A stretch of 64,000 bases of DNA from Devosia ureilytica. GTDB taxonomy: Bacteria > Pseudomonadota > Alphaproteobacteria > Rhizobiales > Devosiaceae. Every line of letters begins with the position of its first letter. Position 1 is the first letter of the stretch. Of this stretch, positions 42,860 to 52,091 are shown in pieces. The stretch covers positions 627,640 to 691,639 of the forward strand of contig NZ_JAMZCU010000002.1 of assembly GCF_024273195.1 (NCBI RefSeq). Reading direction: 5' to 3'. The notes beneath the pieces are model-generated. The model saw only the letters and a program-made list of their open reading frames with translations, made no database searches and was not told the DNA's origin. A program made the position numbers and the translations under genes.

Positions 42860-43798
42860 CTAGCGCCCACTGCCCGTTAGCAGCGTTTCGGCTGCCTCGC
42901 TCAACGACAGCCGCACGCCCCGCGCCAGGCTCGCGACCTGCTCGACCGAGGTGGCCGAGGCAATCGGCGCGCTGACGCCTTTTTGTGCCACCAGCCACGC
43001 CAGTGCCACTTCGGCAGGGCTCGCGCCATGGTCCGCCGCAACCTGGTCCAGCGCCCCCAATATGCTCAGCCCCTTGGCATTGAGATATTGCCCGGCGCCG
43101 CCGCCGCGAGCCGACTGGCCCAGGTCGTCCTGACTGCGGTATTTGCCGGTGAGAAACCCCGAGGCGAGGCTGTAATAGACGATTGCGCCCACTTCATTGT
43201 CGACCAGATAGGGCATCAGCGCATCAAATCCGGCGCGGTCGTAAAGATTGTAGCGCGGCTGGGTCACCTCATAGCGCTGCAGCGATTTGACCACGGCGGT
43301 TTGCTGGGCCTCCGCCATCATTGCGGCGGTATAGTTCGAGGCGCCAATGGTGCGCACCTTGCCCGCGCGGATCAGCAGGTCATAGGTCTCGAGTGTTTCC
43401 TCGTGCCCCGTCTCGCTATCGGGCCAATGGCTGAAATAGAGGTCGATATAATCGGTCTGCAATCGCTTGAGCGAGGCCTCAAGGCTCGCCTTGATGCTCT
43501 CGTGCTTGAGCCCGCCCGGCCGCTTGCCCGAATTGACCTTGGTAAAGATATGCACCTTGTCGCGATTGCCCCGCGCCTTGAGCCATTTCCCGATGATGGT
43601 TTCACTCATCCCCGGCGGATTGCCGGACACCCAATTGGGATAGCCCTCGGCCGTGTCGATGGCCGTAAATCCGGCATCCACATAGGCATCGAGAATGTCG
43701 AAGCCGCGCGCCTCATCGACCGTCCAGCCGAACACATTGCCGCCCAGCACCAGGGGTTCGATCACCAGTTCGCTGCGTCCGAGGGGGCGACGGTTCAT
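42860..43798 (-). CDS. Aldo/keto reductase
   Basis: This 312-residue protein has the AKR barrel with the expected active-site segments: FTAIDTAEGYPNW (Asp and Tyr), HIFTKVNSG (Lys) and YIDLYFSHWPD (His). It reduces aldehydes or ketones with NADPH; the substrate is unknown. It is of the short class seen in Rhizobiales and is unrelated in detail to the YghZ-type protein at 6.7 kb. It follows a VOC gene on the same strand and is convergent with the LacI gene. Confidence 0.88.
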   Translation of the reverse strand: MNRRPLGRSELVIEPLVLGGNVFGWTVDEARGFDILDAYVDAGFTAIDTAEGYPNWVSGNPPGMSETIIGKWLKARGNRDKVHIFTKVNSGKRPGGLKHESIKASLEASLKRLQTDYIDLYFSHWPDSETGHEETLETYDLLIRAGKVRTIGASNYTAAMMAEAQQTAVVKSLQRYEVTQPRYNLYDRAGFDALMPYLVDNEVGAIVYYSLASGFLTGKYRSQDDLGQSARGGGAGQYLNAKGLSILGALDQVAADHGASPAEVALAWLVAQKGVSAPIASATSVEQVASLARGVRLSLSEAAETLLTGSGR

Positions 43799-43853
43799 CC
43801 TGCATCTCCTTTGTATGGTTCCAGTCCCAACGCCTGGGACCCGGTTTTGTTCG

Positions 43854-44246
43854 TTAGCGTCGCGGCTCGATCAGGTCCCACTTGTTCCCGTAAAGGTCGG
43901 CGAACACCGCGACCGATCCATAGGCTTCATGGCGCGGCGCTTCGAGGAACTGCACCCCGCGCGCCAGCATCTGGGCATGGTCGCGGGCAAAATCGTCGGT
44001 TTCAAGAAACAGCATCACCCGGCCACCGGCCTGTTTGCCCACGATTGCCTCCTGCTCGGGCCCATCTGCCTTGGCCAGCAAAAGCCGCGCGCCTGCGCCG
44101 CCGGGCGGCGTCATCACCACCCAGCGCTTGTCCGGGCCCAGGCTTGTGTCCTCGGCCAGGGCGAACCCGACAGCGTCACGATAAAAAGCGATGGCCTCGT
44201 CGTAGTCGGCAACGACAAGCGCAATGGTGGCAATGGATTGGGTCAT
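43854..44246 (-). CDS. VOC superfamily (glyoxalase/bleomycin-resistance-like) protein
   Basis: This 130-residue single-domain protein has the VOC fold pattern with TIALVVADYDEAIAFYRDAV at the start and VAVFADLYGNKWDLIEP near the end. The substrate is unknown. The neighbouring aldo/keto reductase gene on the same strand follows by 55 bases, which suggests a shared transcript and possibly a shared role in aldehyde handling. Confidence 0.8.
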   Translation of the reverse strand: MTQSIATIALVVADYDEAIAFYRDAVGFALAEDTSLGPDKRWVVMTPPGGAGARLLLAKADGPEQEAIVGKQAGGRVMLFLETDDFARDHAQMLARGVQFLEAPRHEAYGSVAVFADLYGNKWDLIEPRR

Positions 44247-44357
44247 GCCCCATGCTGGGGTCGCGGTTTGCCTTGGGTCAAGCCGGGATTTTGCCAGCCG
44301 AACGGTTCTTCAAATAACCGTCCAATCCTGTGGATAGGGGTTTGGGCTGCCTTAGGA

Positions 44358-44373
44358 TTGACCAAATGGTCAA
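44358..44373 (+). promoter_or_regulatory. Palindromic operator upstream of dppA
   Basis: TTGACCA-AA-TGGTCAA is a perfect 7-bp dyad. The sequence resembles sites of GntR/FadR-type regulators. Its left half, TTGACC, could also be a -35 element. The leader from here to the dppA start is about 100 bases. No GntR gene lies in the window. Confidence 0.6.
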
Positions 44374-44471
44374 CTCTCCCCATTGCGCTCCCTCAAATTC
44401 TAGGCTTTGTTGGCATCCAAGCCTCGGTTCGCAGCCGGGTGCGCAAAAAAATGTCTCGGGAGACAACAATC

Positions 44472-46067
44472 ATGAAATTGATGAAAACCTTGATGGCGGC
44501 AACCGCCATGCTGGCCTTGGCCGCCGGTGCAGCGCAGGCCAAGACTCTTGTTTACTGCTCGGAAGGTTCGCCTGAAGGCTTTGACCCGGCGCCCTACACC
44601 GCCGGCACCACGTTCGACGCTTCCAGCCGTCCGATCTACAACCGCCTGGTGCAGTTCACCAAGGGCGCCTCGACCACCGAGCCCGGCCTGGCCGAGAGCT
44701 ATGAAGTCTCCGACGATGGCCTGGAATACACCTTCCACCTGCGCCAGGGCGTGAAGTTCCACACCACCGAATATTTCACCCCGACCCGCGATTTCAACGC
44801 CGATGACGTGCTGTTCTCGTTCGAGCGCCAGTGGAGCGCGGATCATCCGTGGAACGCCTATTCGGCCGGCATCACCTGGGAATATTTCAACTCGATGTCG
44901 ATGGGTGAGCTGATCTCCTCCATCGAAAAGGTTGACGACTACACCGTCAAGTTCGTGCTGACCCGTCCCGAAGCGCCGTTCATCGCCAATTTGGCCATGG
45001 ATTTCGCCTCGATCCTGTCGGCCGAATATGCCGCACAGCTCGAAGCCGCCGGCACCATGGACATGCTGAACCAGCAGCCCATCGGCACCGGCCCGTTCCA
45101 GTTCGTCAACTACCAGCAGGACGCAGCCATCCGCTACGCCAGCTTCGACGACTACTGGAATGGCGTGCAGCCGATCGACGATCTGGTGTTCGCCATCACC
45201 ACCGACCCGGCTGTGCGTCTGCAGAAGCTGCAGGCTGGTGAATGCCACATCATGCCCTATCCGAACCCGGCTGACCTCGAGATCATCAAGAACGATCCGA
45301 ACCTGGTGATGATGGAGCAGGAAGGCCTCAACGTCGGCTACCTCGCCTACAACACCCAGCAGCCTCCCTTTGATGACGCCCGCGTCCGCAAGGCCCTCAA
45401 CATGGCCATCGACAAGGCGGCCATCATCGAGGCCGTGTTCGAAGGCAATGCTGAAATCGCCAAGAACCCGATCCCGCCGACCATGTGGTCCTATAACGAG
45501 GCCACCGTCGACGACGCCTATGATCCTGAAGCCGCCAAGGCCCTCCTTGCCGAAGCCGGCGTCGAGAACCTCTCGATGAAGGTCTGGGCAATGCCGGTGT
45601 CGCGTCCGTACAACCCCGATGCCCGTCGCATGGCCGAACTGATCCAGGCTGACTTTGCTGCCGTGGACGTCGATGTTGAAATCGTCTCCATGGAATGGGC
45701 CGAATACCTCGCCCAGTCCTCTGCTGTGGACCGTGACGGCGCCGTGCTGCTGGGCTGGACCGGCGACAATGGCGACCCGGACAACTTCCTTGCCGTGCTG
45801 CTTGGTTGCGATGCCGTTGGCAGCGCCAACCGCGCCCAGTGGTGCAACGAAGAGTTCGACGGCTACATCCAGGATGCCAAGGTCGTCTCCGACCAGGCCG
45901 AACGTACTGCGCTCTACGTCAAGGCTCAGGAAGTGTTCAAGGCCGAAGCCCCCTGGGCGACCATTGCCCACTCGCTGGTCTTCATGCCGATGAGCAACAA
46001 GGTCACCGGCTATGTCATGGACCCCAAGGGCACCCACGCCTTTGACGGTGTCGACATCACCGAGTAA
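44472..46067 (+). CDS. dppA: Peptide ABC transporter substrate-binding protein (DppA-like)
   Basis: This 531-residue periplasmic binding protein has a signal peptide (residues 1-23, AQA|K) and the SBP family 5 pattern: LVYCSEGSPEGFDPAPYTAG, GLEYTFHLRQGVKFH and QQPIGTGPFQFV. The order dppABCDF downstream and the length match dipeptide importers; heme precursor or other peptides are possible cargo. ATG at 44472 has GGGAG about ten bases upstream and gives a clean signal peptide. A very strong hairpin follows the gene. Confidence 0.92.
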   Translation: MKLMKTLMAATAMLALAAGAAQAKTLVYCSEGSPEGFDPAPYTAGTTFDASSRPIYNRLVQFTKGASTTEPGLAESYEVSDDGLEYTFHLRQGVKFHTTEYFTPTRDFNADDVLFSFERQWSADHPWNAYSAGITWEYFNSMSMGELISSIEKVDDYTVKFVLTRPEAPFIANLAMDFASILSAEYAAQLEAAGTMDMLNQQPIGTGPFQFVNYQQDAAIRYASFDDYWNGVQPIDDLVFAITTDPAVRLQKLQAGECHIMPYPNPADLEIIKNDPNLVMMEQEGLNVGYLAYNTQQPPFDDARVRKALNMAIDKAAIIEAVFEGNAEIAKNPIPPTMWSYNEATVDDAYDPEAAKALLAEAGVENLSMKVWAMPVSRPYNPDARRMAELIQADFAAVDVDVEIVSMEWAEYLAQSSAVDRDGAVLLGWTGDNGDPDNFLAVLLGCDAVGSANRAQWCNEEFDGYIQDAKVVSDQAERTALYVKAQEVFKAEAPWATIAHSLVFMPMSNKVTGYVMDPKGTHAFDGVDITE

Positions 46068-46130
46068 TCGGGAACCGAGCGGCCTGGCGATCAGATATCG
46101 CTGGGCCGTTCTGCATTTCTATGGCCGCGG

Positions 46131-46163
46131 TTTCAGCAAAAGTGACGTTCACTTTTGCTGAAA
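46131..46163 (+). promoter_or_regulatory. Strong intercistronic hairpin between dppA and dppB
   Basis: A 15-bp perfect stem (TTTCAGCAAAAGTGA with its complement) closes a 3-base loop, without a T-tract. Such hairpins after a binding-protein gene often protect its mRNA and limit read-through, so the binding protein is made in excess over the permease. Confidence 0.75.
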
Positions 46164-46215
46164 GTGCTTTGGGTCCGGGGGCGGACCATCCGTCCCCGAC
46201 CTCCTCGGAAAACAG

Positions 46216-47223
46216 ATGATCCGTTTCATTCTCAATCGCCTGCTGCTGATCATACCGACCTTCATCGGTATCACGATCGTGGCCTTCGCCTTCGTCCGCA
46301 TCCTGCCGGGCGATCCCATCCTGCTGATCGCCGGTGAGCGCAGTGTCACGCCCGAGCGCTACCAGGACCTGATTGTCCAGTTCGGCTATGACCGACCGAT
46401 ATGGGTGCAATACTGGGACTATCTCGCCGGCATTTTCCAGGGCGATTTCGGCACCTCCATTTCCACCAAGCGGCCCGTTATCCGCGACTTCCTCACCCTC
46501 TTTCCCGCCACGGTTGAACTCTCGGTCTGCGCCATCCTTTTTGCCGTGACCCTGGGCGTTCCCGCCGGCGTCATCGCCGCGGTCAAGCGTGGCTCCTGGT
46601 ACGATCAGACCCTGATGGGCACCGCGCTCGTGGGCTATTCCATGCCCATCTTCTGGCTGGGCCTGCTGCTGATCATCTTCTTTTCCGGCATGCTGGGCTG
46701 GACCCCGGTATCCGGGCGCATCGACCTGCTCTACTATTTCCCCACCACGACCGGTTTCATGACCATCGACGCCCTGCTCTCGGGGCAGGATGGCGCCTTC
46801 GTGTCGGCCCTGCGCCATCTCATCCTGCCCACGGTCACGCTGGGCACCATTCCCCTGGCGGTGATTGCGCGCCAGACGCGCTCGGCCATGCTCGAGGTGC
46901 TGGGCGACGACTATGTGCGCACCGCCCGCGCCAAGGGCCTGGCGCCTCATCAGGTGGTTGGGCAACACGCCTTGCGCAATGCCCTCATCCCCGTGGTCAC
47001 CACCATTGGCCTCCAGGTCGGGGTGATGATGGCCGGTGCCATTCTCACCGAAACCATTTTTTCCTGGCCCGGCATCGGCAAGTGGATGGTCGACGCCATC
47101 TCCCGCCGCGATTACCCCGTGGTTCAGGCCGGCCTCTTGCTGATCGCCCTGATCGTCATGGCCGTGAACCTCATCGTCGATGTGCTCTATGGGCTCATCA
47201 ATCCGCGCATCCGGCATAATTAG
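46216..47223 (+). CDS. dppB: Peptide ABC transporter permease DppB
   Basis: This 335-residue inner-membrane protein has six predicted helices and the permease loop motif EVLGDDYVRTARAKGLAPHQ, which contacts the ATPases. The N-terminus FILNRLLLIIPTFIGITIV is typical of the DppB/OppB family. It is preceded by a 148-base gap with a strong hairpin and followed by dppC after eight bases. Confidence 0.93.
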   Translation: MIRFILNRLLLIIPTFIGITIVAFAFVRILPGDPILLIAGERSVTPERYQDLIVQFGYDRPIWVQYWDYLAGIFQGDFGTSISTKRPVIRDFLTLFPATVELSVCAILFAVTLGVPAGVIAAVKRGSWYDQTLMGTALVGYSMPIFWLGLLLIIFFSGMLGWTPVSGRIDLLYYFPTTTGFMTIDALLSGQDGAFVSALRHLILPTVTLGTIPLAVIARQTRSAMLEVLGDDYVRTARAKGLAPHQVVGQHALRNALIPVVTTIGLQVGVMMAGAILTETIFSWPGIGKWMVDAISRRDYPVVQAGLLLIALIVMAVNLIVDVLYGLINPRIRHN

Positions 47224-47231
47224 GAGGCGAC

Positions 47232-48146
47232 ATGTCCAATCCTGTTACCGTCGCCGATCCGAACGCAGCCCCCAAGATCAGCCCGCTGATCCGGCTGCGC
47301 GAGTTCTGGTATTATTTCTCCGTCAATCGTGGCGCCGTCATCGGCCTTGTCGTCTTCACCCTGCTGGTGCTGACGGCGATCTTTGCCCAATGGCTGGCCC
47401 CGCATTCGCCCATCCAGCAATATCGTGACGCCCTGCTGGTGCCCCCGTCCTGGATCGAGGGCGGACGCCCCGAATTCCTGCTCGGCACCGATGCGGTGGG
47501 GCGCGATATTCTCTCCCGGCTCATTCATGGTGCCCAATATTCGCTGCTGATCGGCACCGTGGTGGTGATCATCGCGCTTGGCGCCGGCGTCGTCTTTGGG
47601 CTGATCGCCGGCTATGCCGGCGGGTGGGTCGATACGGTGCTGATGCGCATCATGGACATTATCCTCGCCTTCCCATCGCTGCTCTTGGCGCTGGTGCTGG
47701 TGGCCATTCTGGGGCCGGGCCTTCTCAACATGATGATCGCCATTGCCCTGGTGCTGCAGCCGCACTTTGTGCGTCTGACCCGCTCGGCGGTGCTGGGCGA
47801 ACTGGGCAAGGACTATGTCACCTCGGCCCGCATGGCTGGTTCGGGCCATTGGCGCATGATGTTCAAGACCATCCTGCCCAATTGCCTTGCTCCGCTCATC
47901 GTTCAGGCGACACTGAGCTTTTCGAGCGCCATTCTCGACGCCGCGGCCCTCGGCTTTCTCGGCCTTGGCGCCCAGCCGCCGACGCCCGAATGGGGCACCA
48001 TGCTGGCCGAAGCACGCCAGTTCATCCTGCGCGCCTGGTGGGTCGTGACCTTCCCGGGCCTGGCCATTCTGATCACCGTTCTGGCGATCAACCTGGTTGG
48101 CGACGGGCTGCGTGACGCGCTCGATCCCAAGCTCAAGAGGAGCTGA
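47232..48146 (+). CDS. dppC: Peptide ABC transporter permease DppC
   Basis: This 304-residue permease has six helices, the N-terminal family segment LREFWYYFSVNRGAVIGLVV, and the EAA-type loop ELGKDYVTSARMAGSGHWRM. It forms the membrane channel with DppB. AGGAGG lies five bases before the ATG. The dppD gene begins three bases after its stop. Confidence 0.93.
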   Translation: MSNPVTVADPNAAPKISPLIRLREFWYYFSVNRGAVIGLVVFTLLVLTAIFAQWLAPHSPIQQYRDALLVPPSWIEGGRPEFLLGTDAVGRDILSRLIHGAQYSLLIGTVVVIIALGAGVVFGLIAGYAGGWVDTVLMRIMDIILAFPSLLLALVLVAILGPGLLNMMIAIALVLQPHFVRLTRSAVLGELGKDYVTSARMAGSGHWRMMFKTILPNCLAPLIVQATLSFSSAILDAAALGFLGLGAQPPTPEWGTMLAEARQFILRAWWVVTFPGLAILITVLAINLVGDGLRDALDPKLKRS

Positions 48147-48149
48147 TCC

Positions 48150-48998
48150 ATGCCCCTGCTTGAAATCAAGAACCTCACCGTTTCCTTCGATACCTCGGCG
48201 GGTCTGTTCAAGGCCGTTGACGGCATTGATGTGTCGGTGGAAGCGCGCGAAGTGCTGGCCATTGTGGGCGAAAGTGGCTCGGGCAAGTCGGTGGCCATGC
48301 TGGCCGTGATGGGCCTGCTGCCCCCGACCGCCACCGTCACCGCCGACAAGATGGAGTTTGAAGGGCGCGACCTGCTCAACATGGCCCCGGCCGAAAAACG
48401 CAAGATCATCGGCAAGGACATTGCCATGATCTTCCAGGAGCCGGTGGCGAGCCTTAATCCCTGCTTCACGGTCGGCTTCCAGATCGAGGAAGTGCTCAGC
48501 CGCCACATGGGCCTGAGGGGGCGGGCGGCGCGCGACCGGGCCATTGAGCTCTTGCAGCTGGTTGGCATCAAGGATGGCGCCGAGCGCCTCGGCGCCTTCC
48601 CGCACCAGATGTCGGGCGGCCAGTGCCAGCGCGTCATGATCGCCATGGCCCTGGCGTGCAGTCCCAAGCTGCTGATCGCCGACGAACCGACCACTGCGCT
48701 CGATGTCACCATCCAGAAGCAGATCCTTGATCTGCTGGTCAAGCTCCAGGCCGATACCGGCATGGGCCTGATCATGATCACCCATGATATGGGCGTTGTT
48801 GCCGAAACCGCCGACCGGGTGATCGTGCAATACAAGGGTCACAAGATGGAGGAAGCCGACGTGCTCACCCTCTTTGAAAACCCCAGCTCCAAATATACCC
48901 GCGCCCTGCTCTCGGCGCTGCCCGACAATGCCGTGGGCGACCGCTTGCCCACAGTCTCCGATTTCAATTTTGCCGATGAAGTGGGAGCCGGCCGATGA
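48150..48998 (+). CDS. dppD: Peptide ABC transporter ATPase DppD
   Basis: This 282-residue ATPase has Walker A GESGSGKS, the signature MSGGQCQRV, Walker B LLIADEPTTALD and the OppD-type C-terminus (ENPSSKYTRALLSALP). It lacks the usual cysteine-rich tail of some DppD proteins, so an extra Fe-S cluster is not expected. Its end overlaps the dppF start by four bases (ATGA). Confidence 0.93.
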   Translation: MPLLEIKNLTVSFDTSAGLFKAVDGIDVSVEAREVLAIVGESGSGKSVAMLAVMGLLPPTATVTADKMEFEGRDLLNMAPAEKRKIIGKDIAMIFQEPVASLNPCFTVGFQIEEVLSRHMGLRGRAARDRAIELLQLVGIKDGAERLGAFPHQMSGGQCQRVMIAMALACSPKLLIADEPTTALDVTIQKQILDLLVKLQADTGMGLIMITHDMGVVAETADRVIVQYKGHKMEEADVLTLFENPSSKYTRALLSALPDNAVGDRLPTVSDFNFADEVGAGR

Positions 48999-49822
48999 GC
49001 ACGCCCGTTCTCGAAGTGCGCAATCTCAAGCGCGACTATGTCACCTCGGGCGGCCTGTTCCGTCCGGCCAAGGTGCTCCATGCCGTCAAGGGCGTCAATT
49101 TCACGCTCGAAAAGGGCAAGACCCTGGCCGTGGTGGGCGAAAGCGGTTGCGGCAAGTCAACCCTGGCCCGGATGATCACCCTGATCGATCAGCCGACATC
49201 GGGGGAAATCCTCATCGATGGCCTGCCGGCCAGTGCCGCCCATGTCACCAAGCAGATGCGCCAGAAGGTGCAGATCGTTTTCCAGAACCCCTATGGCTCG
49301 CTCAACCCGCGCCAGAAGATTGGCGAAGTGCTGGCCGAGCCACTGCTGCTCAATACCGACATGTCCAATGACGAGCGTCGGCACAGGGCCATGCAGATGC
49401 TGATCAAGGTCGGCCTCGGGCCCGAGCACTTCAATCGCTATCCGCACATGTTCTCGGGCGGCCAGCGCCAGCGCATCGCCATCGCTCGCGCCCTGATGCT
49501 CAACCCCAGCTTTCTTGTCCTCGACGAGCCGGTCTCGGCGCTCGACCTTTCGGTGCAGGCCCAGATCCTCAACCTGCTCAAGGATCTGCAGGACGAGTTC
49601 GGCCTCACCTATGTCTTCATCAGCCACGACCTGTCGGTGGTGCGCTACATCGCCGACGAGGTGATGGTGATGTATTTCGGGGATGTGGTCGAACATGGCA
49701 CCCGCGATGCGGTTTTTGCCGATCCGCAGCACGACTATACCAAGACCCTCTTCGCCGCGACGCCGCGCGCCGATGTCAACAGCATCCGCGCGCGCATCGC
49801 AGCAAAGAAGGCCGCCGCCTAG
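48995..49822 (+). CDS. dppF: Peptide ABC transporter ATPase DppF
   Basis: This 275-residue ATPase has Walker A GESGCGKST, the signature FSGGQRQRI, Walker B FLVLDEPVSALD and the oligopeptide-type ending DPQHDYTKTLFAATP. It pairs with DppD to power import. It is the last gene of the five-gene transporter. A composite repeat fills the gap to the convergent oxidoreductase gene. Confidence 0.93.
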   Translation: MSTPVLEVRNLKRDYVTSGGLFRPAKVLHAVKGVNFTLEKGKTLAVVGESGCGKSTLARMITLIDQPTSGEILIDGLPASAAHVTKQMRQKVQIVFQNPYGSLNPRQKIGEVLAEPLLLNTDMSNDERRHRAMQMLIKVGLGPEHFNRYPHMFSGGQRQRIAIARALMLNPSFLVLDEPVSALDLSVQAQILNLLKDLQDEFGLTYVFISHDLSVVRYIADEVMVMYFGDVVEHGTRDAVFADPQHDYTKTLFAATPRADVNSIRARIAAKKAAA

Positions 49823-49840
49823 AGCCCTTCTGGCCCTCCA

Positions 49841-50113
49841 GATCATTTCACACTCAGGCGGACGCGGTTCCATCGCCTCCCTCCCCCTTGTGGGCTTCGA
49901 CCCGTCCCGAAGGGCAAACCTCTCCGGTGGAGAGGTTTGAGGAGAGAAGGACCGAGGGTGGGGGTGTCGGCATGTCCTCTGGCTCGGCGTCTTTGGAGGT
50001 CGCGTCACCCCCACCCCAGCTCTGCTATGGCCTGTCGGCCTAGCGTCGCTACCCTCCCCACAAGGGGGAGGGAGGAAAAAGGGCAGGCGTTCAGCTAAAC
50101 GTGAAACGGTCTA
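49841..50113. repeat. Composite intergenic repeat, 273 bases
   Basis: It runs from GATCATTTCACACTCAGG (49841) to TTCAGCTAAACGTGAAACGG (50090) plus the stop codon of the next gene. Inside are a hairpin at 49916-49938 and a core unit at about 50000-50077 that recurs, inverted, at 51999-52071. The end sequences are swapped and inverted relative to the element at 51961-52091. Confidence 0.75.
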
Positions 50114-51145
50114 AACCTCGACGCGCCGGCCCTCCTTGCCCGAGCGGATCAGCGCGTCGATCAGCCGATGCACGGCCAGCGCCGTCTTGCCGGTCGATAC
50201 GGGCTGACGACCAGCCGTGACCGCGTCTGCAAATTCGGCGATCTGGGCCATGTGCCAGTCGAAGGGGAAGGCCATGGGGTCGGCACCGCCACCCGAATTG
50301 CTGGCCTCGCCAATGGTCTCGCTGCGCCCGTCGAACCAATTGAGCGTCAGGTTACCCCCGGTCAGCGTGGCGCTGGCCTTGGCAAAATTGAGCGTCAGGC
50401 TTTCCGCCCCGCCGGGGAAATTGGCGGTGGTGGCCATCAGACCGCCCACCGCGCCATTGGCAAAGTCCATGCCCCCCGCGACAAAATCCTCGGTCTCCAT
50501 TCTGTGCAGGCCCGTCGTCGCCGCCAGCGCCGTCACCGCCTTGACCGGGCCGGTGAGGCTCAGCATCAAATCGAGCGAGTGGATGGCCTGGGTGATCAGC
50601 ACCCCGCCGCCGTCCTGGGCAAAGCTGCCGCGCCCCGGCTTGTCATAATAGCCCGCCTGCGGGCGCCACCACGGCACCACCAGATGCACGGCCTGCAAAG
50701 CGCCCAATTCGCCACTGGCGACCTTTCCGGCCAGCGCTTTCGAGGCCGCCCGGAACCGGTGCTGGAAGATGATCCCCAGCGTCACCCCCGCCCCCTCGCA
50801 GGCCGCGACAATCCGCTCGGCGGCTGCGGTCGAGCGCTCCACCGGCTTTTCCATCAGCACATGCTTGCCTGCCTGTGCCGCCGCCGCGACAATCTCCTCG
50901 CGCGCATTGGGCGGCGTCAGCACCAGGATGGCATCGACCGCCGGGTCGGCCAGCAGCGCTTGATAGCTCTCCGCCGCCGGGAAGCCATATTCGGTGCAGA
51001 ACTGGTTCAGCTCGTCGCGGTTGCGGCGCCAGACACCACGCACATCGACCCGGTCCTTGAGGGCGTTCAGCGCCAGTGCATGGGGCTTGGCCGCCATGCC
51101 CGCGCCCACCACACCCAGTCCAAATCGTGCCTGTTCATGCGCCAT
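50111..51145 (-). CDS. Gfo/Idh/MocA family oxidoreductase
   Basis: This 344-residue protein has the N-terminal cofactor motif GAGMAAKPHA and EKP in VLMEKPVERS. Its central block PQAGYYDKPGRGSFAQDGGG, then VLITQAIHSLDL, is typical of sugar dehydrogenases in this family. The substrate is unknown. Its stop codon is part of a composite repeat end, so the extreme C-terminus may have been set by the repeat's arrival. It is convergent with dppF and divergent from the SIMPL gene. Confidence 0.87.
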   Translation of the reverse strand: MAHEQARFGLGVVGAGMAAKPHALALNALKDRVDVRGVWRRNRDELNQFCTEYGFPAAESYQALLADPAVDAILVLTPPNAREEIVAAAAQAGKHVLMEKPVERSTAAAERIVAACEGAGVTLGIIFQHRFRAASKALAGKVASGELGALQAVHLVVPWWRPQAGYYDKPGRGSFAQDGGGVLITQAIHSLDLMLSLTGPVKAVTALAATTGLHRMETEDFVAGGMDFANGAVGGLMATTANFPGGAESLTLNFAKASATLTGGNLTLNWFDGRSETIGEASNSGGGADPMAFPFDWHMAQIAEFADAVTAGRQPVSTGKTALAVHRLIDALIRSGKEGRRVEV

Positions 51146-51228
51146 TCAGCCGCCTCCTTCTAATGCCTTTATCGCGCCACGTTTCCGGCGCTCATCAGTC
51201 CATTGGGGACATGGGAGAGGGACCTAGC

Positions 51229-51954
51229 ATGAAACTGGTCGGGATTGTTGCCGCGCTTTGCGTTGCCGCCGGAATAGCCTTGGCCGGCTGGTTTGTCGGC
51301 ACCTCATTGGTGGAAAGCCGCCAGCCGCTGCGGGTGGTGACGGTCAAGGGCCTTAGCGAGCGCTCGGTCGAAGCCAATCTGGGCTTCTGGCCCATCCGCT
51401 TTGTCGCCACCGGCCCGACGCTCGAAGCGGCGCGCGCCAGCCTTGAAACCTCCGAAGCCGCCGTGCGCGGATTTCTCGATGAGCGCGGCTTTGCCCAGGA
51501 TGAAATCCAGGTGCAGAACGTGCTCGTGGAAGATCGCGCCGCCGGCTACAGCGCCGGCTCGATGAACGACGAATACCGCTTTGTCCTCACCGAGGACATG
51601 CTGGTCACGACCGATCGGGTGCAGGATCTGGCCGAAGCCAGCCGCTCTGTGGCCGACCTGCTGCGCCAGGGCGTAGTATTCTCATCCGATGCCTATAGCG
51701 CCGGGGCGAGTTTTGTCTTTACCGGCATCAATGATCTCAAGAGCGAAATGCTGACCGAGGCCACCCAGCGCGCCAAGGAAACCGCCGAACAATTCGCCAC
51801 CGAGTCCGGGGCGCAGGTGGGCGATATCCAGACCGCCAACCAGGGTGTCTTTGAAATCCTGCCGGCGGTCGAAATCCCCAATGACCGGCCCGAAAAGCAG
51901 ATCGACAAGAAGGTTCGCGTCGTGACCACGATCACCTATTTCCTGGTTGACTGA
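51229..51954 (+). CDS. SIMPL domain protein (DUF541)
   Basis: This 241-residue protein has one membrane helix or uncleaved signal at residues 4-27 and a SIMPL domain: VVTVKGLSERSVEANLGFWP, LTEDMLVTTDRVQDL and a C-terminal KVRVVTTITYF. SIMPL proteins are periplasmic, and some are linked to oxidative stress protection; the function here is unknown. GAGAGGGA lies about eight bases before the ATG. Confidence 0.85.
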   Translation: MKLVGIVAALCVAAGIALAGWFVGTSLVESRQPLRVVTVKGLSERSVEANLGFWPIRFVATGPTLEAARASLETSEAAVRGFLDERGFAQDEIQVQNVLVEDRAAGYSAGSMNDEYRFVLTEDMLVTTDRVQDLAEASRSVADLLRQGVVFSSDAYSAGASFVFTGINDLKSEMLTEATQRAKETAEQFATESGAQVGDIQTANQGVFEILPAVEIPNDRPEKQIDKKVRVVTTITYFLVD

Positions 51955-51960
51955 CGCCTG

Positions 51961-52091
51961 GATCATTTCACGTTTAGCTGAGCGCGCAGCTCTTTTGCCT
52001 CCCTCCCCCTTGTGGGGAGGGTTGCGACGCCAGGCCGATAGGCCAAAGCAGAGCCGGGGTGGGGGTGTCGGCCTGAGTGTGGAACGGCCTA
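51961..52091. repeat. Composite intergenic repeat, 131 bases
   Basis: It starts GATCATTTCACGTTTAGCTG and ends GCCTGAGTGTGGAACGG plus the stop codon of the next gene. The core (51999-52071) is about 90% identical by eye to the inverse of 50000-50077. The element spans the whole gap between two convergent genes. Confidence 0.75.
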
